A stretch of 58,387 nucleotides of DNA from Syntrophomonadaceae bacterium (GTDB lineage Bacteria; Bacillota; Syntrophomonadia; Syntrophomonadales; Syntrophomonadaceae): the NCBI GenBank assembly GCA_028706315.1, contig JAQWBP010000003.1:1-58387 (forward strand). Direction: 5' to 3'. Position 1 is the stretch's first letter; every line of letters starts with the position of its first letter. The notes beneath the pieces were generated by a model, which was not told the origin of the DNA, did not search any database, and saw only the letters and a list, made by a program, of their open reading frames with translations. Both the position numbers and the translations under genes were made by a program. Below, piece after piece: positions 42,028-53,362 of the stretch.

Positions 42028-44469
42028 TTATTCTTCTGTTTCTATTTTAAATCTAGCTACGGCAACTATTTTATCATCACCTGATGTTTTCATAAGCACC
42101 ACACCACGTGAATATCTCTTCTGCTTAGAGATATCTTCTATTTCTAAACGCACTATATTACCTTCACTACTTAAAATAACTAATTCTTCTTCCGGACGTA
42201 CTACTTTAAAGCCAACTACCCGTCCATTTTTTTTGCTTACGGCTATACTCTTAAGTCCTTTTCCCCCACGATGCTGGATTTTAAATTCCTCTAAATTAGT
42301 TCTCTTGCCATAACCTTTAGCGGTTACCATGAAAGCCACTGCTCCAGCGCGCATTTTATCGATGCCGATTACTACATCATCTTCATCTAGTCTAATGCCT
42401 CTTACTCCAGCAGCAGTTCTTCCCATTGCCCGTACCTGGTCTTCGTAGAAAGTTATGGAAAAACCTTTAGCAGATACTAGCATTACTTTGTCATGTTTTT
42501 CTACCCGGACAACTCCTATAAGCTCATCGCTTCCGATCAGGTTAATAGCAATGATACCTGTTCTTCTTATATTCTTAAAACAAGATAAAGCAACTTTTTT
42601 GATGGTGCCATCGCGGGTTACCATCATAAGATGTCTGTCTTCATCAAAATATCTAGCCCCAACTATGGTAGTAACCATTTCATCTGGCCGCAGTTCAACA
42701 AAGTTTATAACCGGCATCCCCTTTGCCAGCCGGGATGATTCCGGTATTTGATAAGCTTTAATAGAAAATACGCGGCCTTGGTTAGTGAAAAGTAGTATCT
42801 TCGCCAGTACACTCGTTACAACTATGTCACTGACAAAATCTTCCGATCGGGTACTAGTCGAACTCAGGCCTTTGCCTCCTCTTTTCTGGGATTTATAAGT
42901 ATCAAGAGGCTGCCGTTTAATATAGCCGCGATCGGTAATCGTAATAACTACTTCATGATCTTCGATAAAATCTTCTTCGTCATAATCTAGGCTTTCATGA
43001 CTTATTACGGTTCTTCGCTTATTTCCATACTTTTTCTTGATATCATCCAGATCTTCTTTAATCATTATAAGTATTCTTTCCGGACGAGCAAGTATATCTT
43101 CATAATCAGCAATCTTTAGCAGCAGATCCTGATATTCTTCATCTAATTTAGCCCTTTCTAGTCCTGTTAATTGGGCTAGTCTCATATCTAGAATAGCATT
43201 AGCCTGAATTTCGGTAAGGCCAAAACGACCCATAAGAGCTTGCCTGGCTGCTTCCCGGTCCTTAGAACTGCGTATAATATTTACAACTTCATCCAGATTA
43301 TCCAACGCAATTCTTAGTCCATCGACTATATGTTTACGGTTATTGGCCAGTTTTAAATCATGCTGAGTCCTGCGGGTAATAACTTCCTGACGGTGCTCGA
43401 TATAATATTCCATCATTTGCTTTAAGCTTAATACCCGGGGCTGCCCATTAACCAGACTGAGCATTATTACACCAAAAGTTTCTTCTAATTGCGTGTGTTT
43501 AAATAATTTTCTTATTATGATATGCGGATTAACATCTCTTCTTAGTTCGATAACAACACGTATGCCGTGCCGGTCAGACTCGTCACGTAGGTCAGTTATT
43601 CCATCTATTTTTTTGTCCTTAGTCAAGTCGGCTATTTTTTCCACCAGGCGAGCTTTGTTAACCTGGTAAGGTATTTCCGTAATAATAATGGCAGTTTTTC
43701 CGCCTTTTAGTTCTTCGAATTTATATTTGGCTCTGGTTCTAATACTTGCTCTTCCTGTTTCATAAGCCTTTCTGATCCCACTGCTAGACATAATTCCTCC
43801 CGTGGGATAATCAGGCCCTGGAACACATTCCATCAGTTCGTCCAGAGTTACCTCCGGATTATCAATTACTAATTTTATGCCATCACAAATCTCATTTAGA
43901 TTATGTGGCGGCATATTAGTCGCCATACCTACAGCTATACCAGATGAACCATTAATTAATAAATTCGGTATGCGGGCAGGAAGAACCTGGGGTTCTTCCC
44001 TGGTATCATCATAATTCGCGCGCCAGTCTACAGTTTCTTTATCTATATCAGTCAGCATTTCCCCGGCTATTTTAGACATTCTTGATTCAGTGTACCTCAT
44101 AGCTGCAGCTGAATCACCATCTATCGAGCCAAAGTTACCATGCCCATCTACTAGAGGGTAACGCATAGAAAACTCTTGCGCCAATTTAACCATAGTCTGG
44201 TATATAGCCGCATCACCATGGGGATGGTATTTAGCCATAACTTCACCGACGATATTAGCTGATTTACGGTGCGGTTTATCATGAGTCATCCCCTGATCGT
44301 AAAGGGCATATAAAATGCGCCGATGAACTGGCTTTAAGCCATCTCTAACATCTGGCAGGGCACGAGCTACTATTACACTCATTGAGTATTCTAAAAAAGA
44401 TTTTTTTACTTCTTTTTCAATATCTATAGATACAACCCGATCGCGGTTAAAAAGATTATCTTCTCCCAC
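42028..44469 (-). CDS. gyrA: DNA gyrase subunit A
   Basis: An 813-residue subunit. The DNA-cleavage core has the active-site tyrosine in AAMRYTESRM and the quinolone-region PHGDAAIYQ. The C-terminal beta-pinwheel has the gyrase box QKRGGKG. The GTG start follows AGGAGG. It is co-oriented with gyrB, 61 bases downstream of it. Confidence 0.98.
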   Translation of the reverse strand: MGEDNLFNRDRVVSIDIEKEVKKSFLEYSMSVIVARALPDVRDGLKPVHRRILYALYDQGMTHDKPHRKSANIVGEVMAKYHPHGDAAIYQTMVKLAQEFSMRYPLVDGHGNFGSIDGDSAAAMRYTESRMSKIAGEMLTDIDKETVDWRANYDDTREEPQVLPARIPNLLINGSSGIAVGMATNMPPHNLNEICDGIKLVIDNPEVTLDELMECVPGPDYPTGGIMSSSGIRKAYETGRASIRTRAKYKFEELKGGKTAIIITEIPYQVNKARLVEKIADLTKDKKIDGITDLRDESDRHGIRVVIELRRDVNPHIIIRKLFKHTQLEETFGVIMLSLVNGQPRVLSLKQMMEYYIEHRQEVITRRTQHDLKLANNRKHIVDGLRIALDNLDEVVNIIRSSKDREAARQALMGRFGLTEIQANAILDMRLAQLTGLERAKLDEEYQDLLLKIADYEDILARPERILIMIKEDLDDIKKKYGNKRRTVISHESLDYDEEDFIEDHEVVITITDRGYIKRQPLDTYKSQKRGGKGLSSTSTRSEDFVSDIVVTSVLAKILLFTNQGRVFSIKAYQIPESSRLAKGMPVINFVELRPDEMVTTIVGARYFDEDRHLMMVTRDGTIKKVALSCFKNIRRTGIIAINLIGSDELIGVVRVEKHDKVMLVSAKGFSITFYEDQVRAMGRTAAGVRGIRLDEDDVVIGIDKMRAGAVAFMVTAKGYGKRTNLEEFKIQHRGGKGLKSIAVSKKNGRVVGFKVVRPEEELVILSSEGNIVRLEIEDISKQKRYSRGVVLMKTSGDDKIVAVARFKIETEE

Positions 44470-44530
44470 TAAAAACTTCCTCCTAAACTACAGGAATAAT
44501 TATTTACAGAGTAGTTATTATTAATTTATC

Positions 44531-46691
<2,161 letters not shown>

Positions 46692-46705
46692 AGAAGAATA
46701 CCTCC

Positions 46706-47797
46706 TTATTCGAGATGTCCGTTAATTACCAGGGAAAATTTGGCACTGTAATAATTAATATTGCCAAAATTAACAGATGTCAAAAAACTTTGGAAATCAG
46801 CTGTAGCTAAATGTTTAACTAGCAGTTGTTTTTTTTCATCATCCAGCTCAGCCAAAACCTCATCTAGTAAAAAAACTGGAAAAAAACCTTTAATTTTTTT
46901 AAAAGTATATAATTCTGCTAGTTTTAAACTAATGGCAATATTCCTTTGTTGTCCCTGGGAAGCAAAAATGCGTGCCATTTTATCGTCCTGGTAAACATGA
47001 ATATCATCTAGATGCGGGCCCATAAGGGTGCTTTTTCTGATTACTTCCCGCTCATTTTTATTTATTAATTGTTTTTGCAAAGCCTTAGTAAGTATATCCA
47101 GATTAATTTTATCATTATCCAACGGAAATGAAATTGCATACCGGATTTTTATTTTATAGCGTTCATTAGTTAATTCGCTATATACCTGGCGAGCAGTTTC
47201 ATCGAGTATATTAACAAAATTTATCCTTGCCAGTATTATTTTAACAGCACTATCAATAAAAAGTTCATTAATGATCTTAAAAGTTTTGCTTCTAACACCA
47301 TTATCTCTTAATAATAAATTTCTTTTCTTTAAGATTTTAGCATAATTTTGTAGATTATAAACATATTCATCAGAAATTTGGCGGAGGATAAAATCAACAA
47401 AATCCCTGCGATGGGAAGGAGATCCTTTAATTAAATAAAGATCGTCGGGAGTAAATAAGACTACTCTTAAACGATCTATATTAGAACGGGTAGTTTTCTT
47501 ATTGTTTATTTTATAAATTTTACCAGTATTGGAGGAAAAATTCAATGCAGCATTTATTAATCTATTTTCTTTTTCATATTTGCCCGTTATAGAAAATCCA
47601 TCTGCTGTATATTTTACCAGATTATTGTCTTCTCTGGTGCGAAATGAAAAAGTAGTGCCCAAGGCAAATATTGCTTCCAGTATGTTTGTTTTGCCCTGTG
47701 CATTTTCTCCACTAAGAATATTTAATTTTTCGCAGGGAGTATACTCCAGTTTGTTTATATTACGGAAATTTTTTAAATTTATTAAACTAAGTTTCAA
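46706..47797 (-). CDS. recF: DNA replication and repair protein RecF
   Basis: A 363-residue SMC-like ATPase with Walker A GENAQGKTN, the signature region FASQGQQRNIAISLK and Walker B FPVFLLDEVLAELD. It helps RecOR load RecA at gaps. The start is TTG at 47797 behind GGGAGTAGG, 17 bases after dnaN. The small S4-domain gene (yaaA) that often lies between dnaN and recF is absent. Confidence 0.97.
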   Translation of the reverse strand: MKLSLINLKNFRNINKLEYTPCEKLNILSGENAQGKTNILEAIFALGTTFSFRTREDNNLVKYTADGFSITGKYEKENRLINAALNFSSNTGKIYKINNKKTTRSNIDRLRVVLFTPDDLYLIKGSPSHRRDFVDFILRQISDEYVYNLQNYAKILKKRNLLLRDNGVRSKTFKIINELFIDSAVKIILARINFVNILDETARQVYSELTNERYKIKIRYAISFPLDNDKINLDILTKALQKQLINKNEREVIRKSTLMGPHLDDIHVYQDDKMARIFASQGQQRNIAISLKLAELYTFKKIKGFFPVFLLDEVLAELDDEKKQLLVKHLATADFQSFLTSVNFGNINYYSAKFSLVINGHLE

Positions 47798-47814
47798 CCG
47801 AAAGCCTACTCCCT

Positions 47815-48960
47815 TTAATTACTAGTCCGTAGGGGTACTAGAACATAGAGATAGTTATCTTTTTCTGGATTTTTTATTAAAGCCGGGCCTAGAGCTCCAG
47901 AAAGTTGGATGGATATTTCATCACATTCACCGGCAAGTATTTTAACCACATCAAGGAAATAATTGGTATTAAAAGCTATTTTATAATTATTTTCACCGTC
48001 AATATCGAGGTCTTCTATTATTTCTTCTATTTCTCCCATAATTTCTGAATAAGAGTTAACTATAGCTTCACTTTCTTGGAAAGAAAATTGGACATGCTGA
48101 ATTTTTAATTTATCATCGGTGGGCATAGTTTTTGCTCTTTCCAAAGTATTAGCCAGTATATGATTGTCTACTTTAAGTGTAGTTGTGAAAGATTCTGGAA
48201 TTACTTGTTCGTAATTAGGATATTGCCCATCAATTAGGCGACTTAAAAGCATAAATTCATCAGTATAGAATATTACATTATTTTCACTAAAAGCAATTTT
48301 TATATATTCTTCAGTATCATCCAACAATCTCATCAGTTCGTTTACTGTCCGGGTAGGGATTATGAAATTGAACGGTTCTAGATTATCTTCTGGTTCTTCA
48401 ACCTGACATTTGTAATAAGCAAGACGATGAGTGTCGGAAGCAATAATATTTATGTTGCCATTATCTAGTATATCAAATAATACCCCAGTGAATACTTGTC
48501 GGAAATGGGTTGTTGCAGCAGCAAAAGACGTTTTTCTTAAAGCTTCTTTTAATGTTTGCTGGGGTAGGGAAAATTTGTAAGTCATTTTACTTATGGGAAG
48601 ACCAGGATATTCATGGTCACGATAAGTATTTATAGAACCTGCTGAACGTCCGTAACTAATATTTAATTTAGCAGTTTCCTGGTTTAACTCTATTGATATC
48701 TTGGTATCAGGTAATAGTTTAATAAAATCAGCAAAATAATGTGCATTAACGAGAACCGATCCAGCTTCGATCAGTTCAATATTAGCATTTGAGGATTTGA
48801 TCCCTATCTCCATATCAGTTGCTGTCATGGTTAGACCGTTTTCTTTATCGACTTCTAAATAAAGTCCAGAAAGAACAGGAATAGTTCCTTTACTGGAAGC
48901 AGCACGGTGTACCATGGTAGTCAAAGTCGACAACTCTCTTTTTTCAATTATTAATTTCAT
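47815..48960 (-). CDS. dnaN: DNA polymerase III sliding clamp (beta subunit)
   Basis: A 381-residue clamp with three repeated domains. It opens with MKLIIEKRELSTLTTMVHRA and ends in the NYLYVLVPLRT segment typical of the family. It forms the ring that holds the replicase on DNA. The ATG follows GGAGGGA. It lies downstream of dnaA. Confidence 0.98.
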   Translation of the reverse strand: MKLIIEKRELSTLTTMVHRAASSKGTIPVLSGLYLEVDKENGLTMTATDMEIGIKSSNANIELIEAGSVLVNAHYFADFIKLLPDTKISIELNQETAKLNISYGRSAGSINTYRDHEYPGLPISKMTYKFSLPQQTLKEALRKTSFAAATTHFRQVFTGVLFDILDNGNINIIASDTHRLAYYKCQVEEPEDNLEPFNFIIPTRTVNELMRLLDDTEEYIKIAFSENNVIFYTDEFMLLSRLIDGQYPNYEQVIPESFTTTLKVDNHILANTLERAKTMPTDDKLKIQHVQFSFQESEAIVNSYSEIMGEIEEIIEDLDIDGENNYKIAFNTNYFLDVVKILAGECDEISIQLSGALGPALIKNPEKDNYLYVLVPLRTSN

Positions 48961-49108
48961 CCGGAATCCCTCCGCTCTATTATTCTTTATTAGTTATTTA
49001 CAGCCAGTAGTAATAGTAGTAGGGAACAGGGATAAGTGGAAAAGGGTTTACTTCTGGCTATACAACAGAGTTATCTCCCGTTGATAAAGGTGTTGATGGT
49101 AGTAGTTT

Positions 49109-50425
49109 TTATCCTTTGTAGTTGGGGTCAATTTGTTGACATAGCTCTTCGATAGTTGCAGCTAACTCCCTGTCGTCATTAATATTTTTTTCTAGTTTAT
49201 CGTTGGCGTGCATAACTGTAGTATGGTCTCTACCTCCAAATAATTGTCCAATTTGGGGGTAAGATTCATCGGTTAGTTTACGGCTGAGAAACATGGCTAT
49301 TTGCCGGGGATAAACAATATGTTTATTTCTTTTTTTACCTAATAATTCTCTCATATCAAGATTGTAATAACTGGCCACGGTTTTTTGTATTGATTCAATA
49401 GTTATTTTTTGTGGTCGTGGCGGTGGAAGTATATCTTTTAAAGCTTCACTCGCGGTAGTCATATTAAGCGGTTTACCAGTGATACTGGCAAAAGCTACTA
49501 AACGGACTAGAGCCCCCTCGAGTTCACGTATGTTGGAATCAATATAACTAGCTATGTAATCCATTACATCAAAAGGTACATTTAAATCATCAGCCTGGGC
49601 TTTTTTGCGTAATATAGCAACCCTGGTTTCTAAATCAGGAGCTTGTATATCAGTTATTAAGCCCCATTCAAATCTGGATCGGAGTCGGTCCTCCAAGGTC
49701 GGGATATCTCTGGGTGGACGGTCACTAGAAATAACTAATTGTTTATTAGTTTCATAAAGAGAATTAAAAGTATGGAAAAATTCCTCTTGAGTTCGTTCTT
49801 TGCCTGCCAGGAATTGAATATCGTCAATTAGGAGGACATCAATATTGCGGTATTTATTTCTAAAACCGGGCGTATTATCATCTTTAATTGAACTTATTAA
49901 TTCATTAGTAAATTTTTCCGAAGAAACATACATAACCGAATATCCGGGATTTTTTTGTAAAATATGGTGGCCAATAGCCTGCATAAGGTGAGTTTTTCCC
50001 AGACCTACTCCCCCATAAATAAAAAGAGGATTATAAGCCTTAAAAGGCGATTCGCCTACTGCATAGCAAGCAGCGTGCGCAAAGCGGTTACTATTGCCAA
50101 CGACGAAAGTATCAAATGTGTATTTGGAATTAAGACAAGATATTTTCCCTTCTTTATCTACACGAAAATCAGTAGATGTAGATAAGATTATAGAAACATT
50201 TTGATTCGTTAGTTCGCGGAATTTTGACTGCATAATATCAAAGTATCTTAATTCAATCCATTCTTTAGTTAGCGAATTAGGTACATTAATATAGACTTTA
50301 TCATTTTTAGAAGTATGATACTTAACTAGTGAAAACCAGATATCAAAGCTGGTGGAACCGATTTCTTTACGCATATATTCTAATACTTTATTCCAGGCAG
50401 CAGAAAAGTCATGATCATAAGACAT
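49109..50425 (-). CDS. dnaA: Chromosomal replication initiator DnaA
   Basis: A 438-residue initiator. Domain I is at about 1-85, domain II is very short, the AAA+ domain has Walker A GGVGLGKTHL and Walker B LLIDDIQF, and the C-terminal DNA-binding domain has the DnaA signature GGRDHTTVMHA. The ATG lies 12 bases after AGGAGG. Upstream are DnaA boxes, so the gene is probably self-regulated. Confidence 0.98.
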   Translation of the reverse strand: MSYDHDFSAAWNKVLEYMRKEIGSTSFDIWFSLVKYHTSKNDKVYINVPNSLTKEWIELRYFDIMQSKFRELTNQNVSIILSTSTDFRVDKEGKISCLNSKYTFDTFVVGNSNRFAHAACYAVGESPFKAYNPLFIYGGVGLGKTHLMQAIGHHILQKNPGYSVMYVSSEKFTNELISSIKDDNTPGFRNKYRNIDVLLIDDIQFLAGKERTQEEFFHTFNSLYETNKQLVISSDRPPRDIPTLEDRLRSRFEWGLITDIQAPDLETRVAILRKKAQADDLNVPFDVMDYIASYIDSNIRELEGALVRLVAFASITGKPLNMTTASEALKDILPPPRPQKITIESIQKTVASYYNLDMRELLGKKRNKHIVYPRQIAMFLSRKLTDESYPQIGQLFGGRDHTTVMHANDKLEKNINDDRELAATIEELCQQIDPNYKG

Positions 50426-50439
50426 GTTTTAAAAAAGCC

Positions 50440-50560
50440 TCCTGTTTGTTTGTGGAAAAAGTTACTGTGTATAAAGGGTAAATGCTGTGGATATCTTGAC
50501 AAGTTTAAATGATAGTCAAAAAATCAATAAAAAACAAGTAAAGAATTTTTGCTGGAAATG
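50440..50560. other. Replication origin region with DnaA boxes
   Basis: Three boxes in the same orientation, TGTGGAAAA (50451-50459), TGTGTATAA (50466-50474) and TGTGGATAT (50486-50494), are followed by an AT-rich stretch (about 50515-50552) that may unwind. The position between dnaA and rpmH, and the change of gene direction here, support oriC. More boxes may exist in the dnaA-dnaN gap, but I see only weak ones. Confidence 0.8.
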
Positions 50561-50624
50561 AAAATATAGTATAATCATAGCAGATTGGGAAAATTTTTAG
50601 AAGTATTTAGAAGGCGTGGAATTC

Positions 50625-50654
50625 TTGACATAGGGGTTCTTTAATCAATATAAT
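50625..50654 (+). promoter_or_regulatory. Promoter of rpmH
   Basis: TTGACA (50625-50630), 18 bases, TATAAT (50649-50654) on the plus strand, 35 bases before the rpmH start. Confidence 0.88.
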
Positions 50655-50688
50655 TAGAACGTGTTGGATGAATTAAGGAGGATTAATA

Positions 50689-50823
50689 ATGAAGAGAACG
50701 TTTCAGCCTAAAAACAAACAGAGAATGAGAGTCCATGGTTTCAGGAAAAGAATGTCCACAGCAGGAGGAAGGAAAGTTTTAGCTAATAGAAGAAAAAAGG
50801 GGAGAAAAACCATTTCCGCATAG
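50689..50823 (+). CDS. rpmH: Ribosomal protein L34
   Basis: A 44-residue very basic protein beginning [20 protein letters not shown] and ending KKGRKTISA, the full-length L34 of the large ribosomal subunit. The AAGGAGG site is seven bases before the ATG. It opens the rpmH-rnpA-yidD-yidC-jag operon. Confidence 0.98.
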   Translation: MKRTFQPKNKQRMRVHGFRKRMSTAGGRKVLANRRKKGRKTISA

Positions 50824-50840
50824 GTCGTTAAGCGACCTAT
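50820..50840 (+). terminator. Hairpin between rpmH and rnpA
   Basis: TAGGTCG and CGACCTA pair around a short loop, followed by TTATTTTA. It is a weak terminator or attenuator that could lower rnpA expression relative to L34. Confidence 0.55.
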
Positions 50841-50865
50841 TATTTTACATTGGGAAGGTTTTTTA

Positions 50866-51204
50866 ATGTTAAATAAAGAATTTAGAATAAGCGGTGGAAA
50901 AGAGTACAACAATATATATCAATATGGAAAAAGAATACAAGGGAGATATATAATTGTATTTTTCCAAAAGGGCGGCACAAAATTTAGTCGTTTTGGTATT
51001 GTAACGAGCAAAAAGATAGGTAATGCGGTTGTCCGTAACCGGGTGAAAAGACGCCTGCGGGCCATTGTACATGATAATATGGATAAAATCTGCGGCTGTT
51101 ATAATATCGTTATTGTTGCTCGCTATAATAGTAGCAATGCTGCTTATGAAAACCTTGAACAAGATTTTTTCAAGGCTATGAAGAAGGCGGGTTTGTTATG
51201 TTAA
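50866..51204 (+). CDS. rnpA: Ribonuclease P protein component
   Basis: A 112-residue basic protein with the RNR motif region ([14 protein letters not shown]) and [12 protein letters not shown]. It is the protein partner of the RNase P ribozyme that trims tRNA 5' ends. It overlaps yidD by seven bases. Confidence 0.97.
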   Translation: MLNKEFRISGGKEYNNIYQYGKRIQGRYIIVFFQKGGTKFSRFGIVTSKKIGNAVVRNRVKRRLRAIVHDNMDKICGCYNIVIVARYNSSNAAYENLEQDFFKAMKKAGLLC

Positions 51205-51407
51205 AAAAGTTATTTGTAATTTTAGTAAAAATATATCAAAAAACAACTTTTTTCAAACCGCCTTCATGTCGTTTCTATCCTTCCTGTTCAAACTATTCCA
51301 TTCAGGCCATTGAAAAATATGGTGCTATTAAAGGAGGATGGTTAACTACCAAGAGAATTTGTAGATGTCATCCTTTTAATCCAGGAGGCTATGACCCTGT
51401 ACCATAA
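51198..51407 (+). CDS. yidD: Membrane protein insertion efficiency factor YidD
   Basis: A 69-residue protein with the family's invariant [19 protein letters not shown] and [17 protein letters not shown]. It is a small membrane-associated protein that aids YidC/Sec-dependent insertion. It overlaps rnpA. Confidence 0.97.
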   Translation: MLKKLFVILVKIYQKTTFFKPPSCRFYPSCSNYSIQAIEKYGAIKGGWLTTKRICRCHPFNPGGYDPVP

Positions 51408-51517
51408 TAAATAGAATGAGATAAATGGTATAAAAATGGTTATTAAATTTTCCATGCCTTTTAAAAAAGGAGACATCTAATTTTTTCCTGCGGGAAGAAC
51501 CGCTTAAGGATAAGGAG

Positions 51518-51563
51518 GTGAAACCTGCTATCGTAAGTACTTTGCCGATAAGCAGGGTTTAAT
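51518..51563 (+). promoter_or_regulatory. Possible leader peptide and hairpin before yidC
   Basis: The strong ribosome site AAGGAGGTG lies about 45 bases before the yidC start. A 14-codon frame runs from GTG at 51518 (after AAGGA) to TAA at 51560-51562, one base before the TTG of yidC. AAACCTGCTATCG (51521-51533) pairs with CGATAAGCAGGGTTT (51546-51560), placing a hairpin over the start region. This suggests translational control of yidC. Confidence 0.45.
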
Positions 51564-52382
51564 TTGTGGCATGCTTTTGTACAATGGTTCGCAGGGGTAA
51601 TTCAGTTTTTGTATGGTCTAACAAGCAATATGGGAGTACCAAACTATGGTTTGGCAATAATTTTGATGACCATACTAATAAAGCTAGTATTGTTTCCACT
51701 AACGCAAAAACAGTTGAAATCAATGCGAGCTATGCAGGAATTACAACCTAAAATTAAGTATCTGCAAGACAAATATAAACAAGATCCTCAGACTATGCAG
51801 ATGAAGGTTATGGAATTATATAAGGCGCATGGGGTTAGTCCATTCGGAGGTTGTTTGCCGCTACTAATTCAGATGCCCATATTTATTGCTTTTTATCAGT
51901 CATTACTACATTTTGAATTTAAAGCCGCTGCCCATGCAAGTTTTTTATGGATTCCGAATATCGGGAATCCCGATCCTTATTATATTCTTGCCATACTAGC
52001 CGCAGCTACAACATTTTTACAACAAAGAGTTTCCATGGTAAATGCGAACGATCCAACACAAAAAACGATGTTGTACGTAATGCCACTTTTTATGGCCTGG
52101 ATAGCAGCTACTATGCCTGCCGGGTTGCCTCTATACTGGGTAATGTTTAATACACTAGGAATTTTGCAGCAGCTATACGTTAACTGGGGCAGCAAAAGAG
52201 AAAAACTAGATACCGGGGTAGGGATACAAGTAGAAACAGTAGAAAGACCGGTAGAAGAAAAAAATGAGCAGGATACTTTTGAAAACAAAGATGTAGCAAA
52301 GGAAAAGGTAGCAGGGAGGGAAAAAGGAGGAAAGAGTACGAATGGAAGCCCAAACAATCGAAAAAAAAGGAAAAAGCGTTGA
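51564..52382 (+). CDS. yidC: Membrane protein insertase YidC/SpoIIIJ
   Basis: A 272-residue Oxa1/YidC-type insertase with five membrane segments (YGLAIILMTILIKLVLFPLT; PLLIQMPIFIAFYQSLL; and others) and a basic tail. The only possible start in frame is TTG at 51564, since an in-frame TAA lies 15 bases upstream. There is only a weak AGGG near it. No lipobox is seen at the short N-terminus, unlike B. subtilis SpoIIIJ. It inserts membrane proteins with or without Sec. Confidence 0.93.
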   Translation: MWHAFVQWFAGVIQFLYGLTSNMGVPNYGLAIILMTILIKLVLFPLTQKQLKSMRAMQELQPKIKYLQDKYKQDPQTMQMKVMELYKAHGVSPFGGCLPLLIQMPIFIAFYQSLLHFEFKAAAHASFLWIPNIGNPDPYYILAILAAATTFLQQRVSMVNANDPTQKTMLYVMPLFMAWIAATMPAGLPLYWVMFNTLGILQQLYVNWGSKREKLDTGVGIQVETVERPVEEKNEQDTFENKDVAKEKVAGREKGGKSTNGSPNNRKKRKKR

Positions 52383-52971
52383 TGAAGCCATAAAGGCAGC
52401 GCTAGAAGAATTAGGCTGTGAGATTGATGATGTTTCTATTGAAGTGATCGCAGAACCTACCAGAGGACTGTTGGGGATTGTTGGGAGAAAACCTGCGGTT
52501 GTAAGGGTATCTTTAAGAGAAAGACCAGAAGAAGATGTCCGAAGAATACTAGTAGATATATTGAATTTTATGAAAATTGACTACAAGATAGATAAGGTAG
52601 AGTTGGATGAACGAAAAGTCAGAATTAATATTGTTGGTAAAGATATGGGATTACTTATAGGGCGTAAAGGTGAGACGTTAAATTCTGTACAAACTATTCT
52701 GGGATTAATAGTAAATAAAAGGCGAGACGAAAGAATTCGCGTTATACTTGATGTAGAGGATTATAGAAAGAAAAAAGAGGAATCACTTGGGGCTCTGGCA
52801 TTAAAATTATCTGATAAAGTAAAGAATACGAAAAAAAGTATCGTTATGCGTCCGATGAGCTCCCAGGAACGGCGTATAGTACATACAGTACTACAAGGCG
52901 ATCCCATGGTCACAACATATTCAACTGGCAACGAACCCAACCGCAAGGTTGTTATTTCATTGAAAAAGTAA
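52342..52971 (+). CDS. jag: RNA-binding protein Jag/KhpB
   Basis: A 209-residue protein with an N-terminal Jag domain (residues 1-50), a KH domain with VGKDMGLLIGRKGETLNSVQ and a C-terminal R3H domain (RPMSSQERRIVHTVL). It binds RNA, probably with KhpA. The gene overlaps the end of yidC by 41 bases, and AAAGGAGG precedes the ATG. Confidence 0.96.
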   Translation: MEAQTIEKKGKSVDEAIKAALEELGCEIDDVSIEVIAEPTRGLLGIVGRKPAVVRVSLRERPEEDVRRILVDILNFMKIDYKIDKVELDERKVRINIVGKDMGLLIGRKGETLNSVQTILGLIVNKRRDERIRVILDVEDYRKKKEESLGALALKLSDKVKNTKKSIVMRPMSSQERRIVHTVLQGDPMVTTYSTGNEPNRKVVISLKK

Positions 52972-52975
52972 TCAT

Positions 52976-53007
52976 AAAAAAAAGGCCCCTGAAGGGGCCT
53001 TTTTTTG
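52976..53007 (+). terminator. Terminator after jag
   Basis: AGGCCCC-TGAA-GGGGCCT followed by TTTTTTT, with an A-run before it. It is strong and usable on both strands. Confidence 0.95.
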
Positions 53008-53028
53008 TGGACGGACTTTGATTTAATA

Positions 53029-53162
53029 GACGCTGATTTGCGCTGATTAATATGATTTACGCAGATCTTTTTTTATAATTTGCGAAAAGTGCGTTGCACT
53101 TTTCGGTAAAAATAATGGGACAAATCAGCGGTAATCATAATAATCAGCGTTAATCTGCGTCC
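53029..53162. repeat. Long inverted-repeat element between jag and mnmE
   Basis: GACGCTGATTTGCGCTGATT... on the left and its inverted counterpart ...AATCAGCGTTAATCTGCGTCC on the right form arms of about 40 bases with few mismatches, around a core hairpin CGAAAAGTGC-gtt-GCACTTTTCG (53083-53105). The core is built like that of the two elements in the tRNA cluster. It fills most of a 355-base gap. No coding is seen in the rest (53163-53362). Confidence 0.8.
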
Positions 53163-53362
53163 AAAAAAACCGTATCATCCGTGTAATCTGTGGCTATTAA
53201 AAAAGTCTGCGTAAAAAATCCATGCTTTAAAATTCTTGATAAGAAATGTGTATATAAAAGGTCAGTTTGGTAAGATATTTATATAAACGATAGAGTTATA
53301 AGTATTCGTTAGTTATCTGCTGTAAGGGCAGATAAGATTATATAGTAATGGAGAAGTGGACA

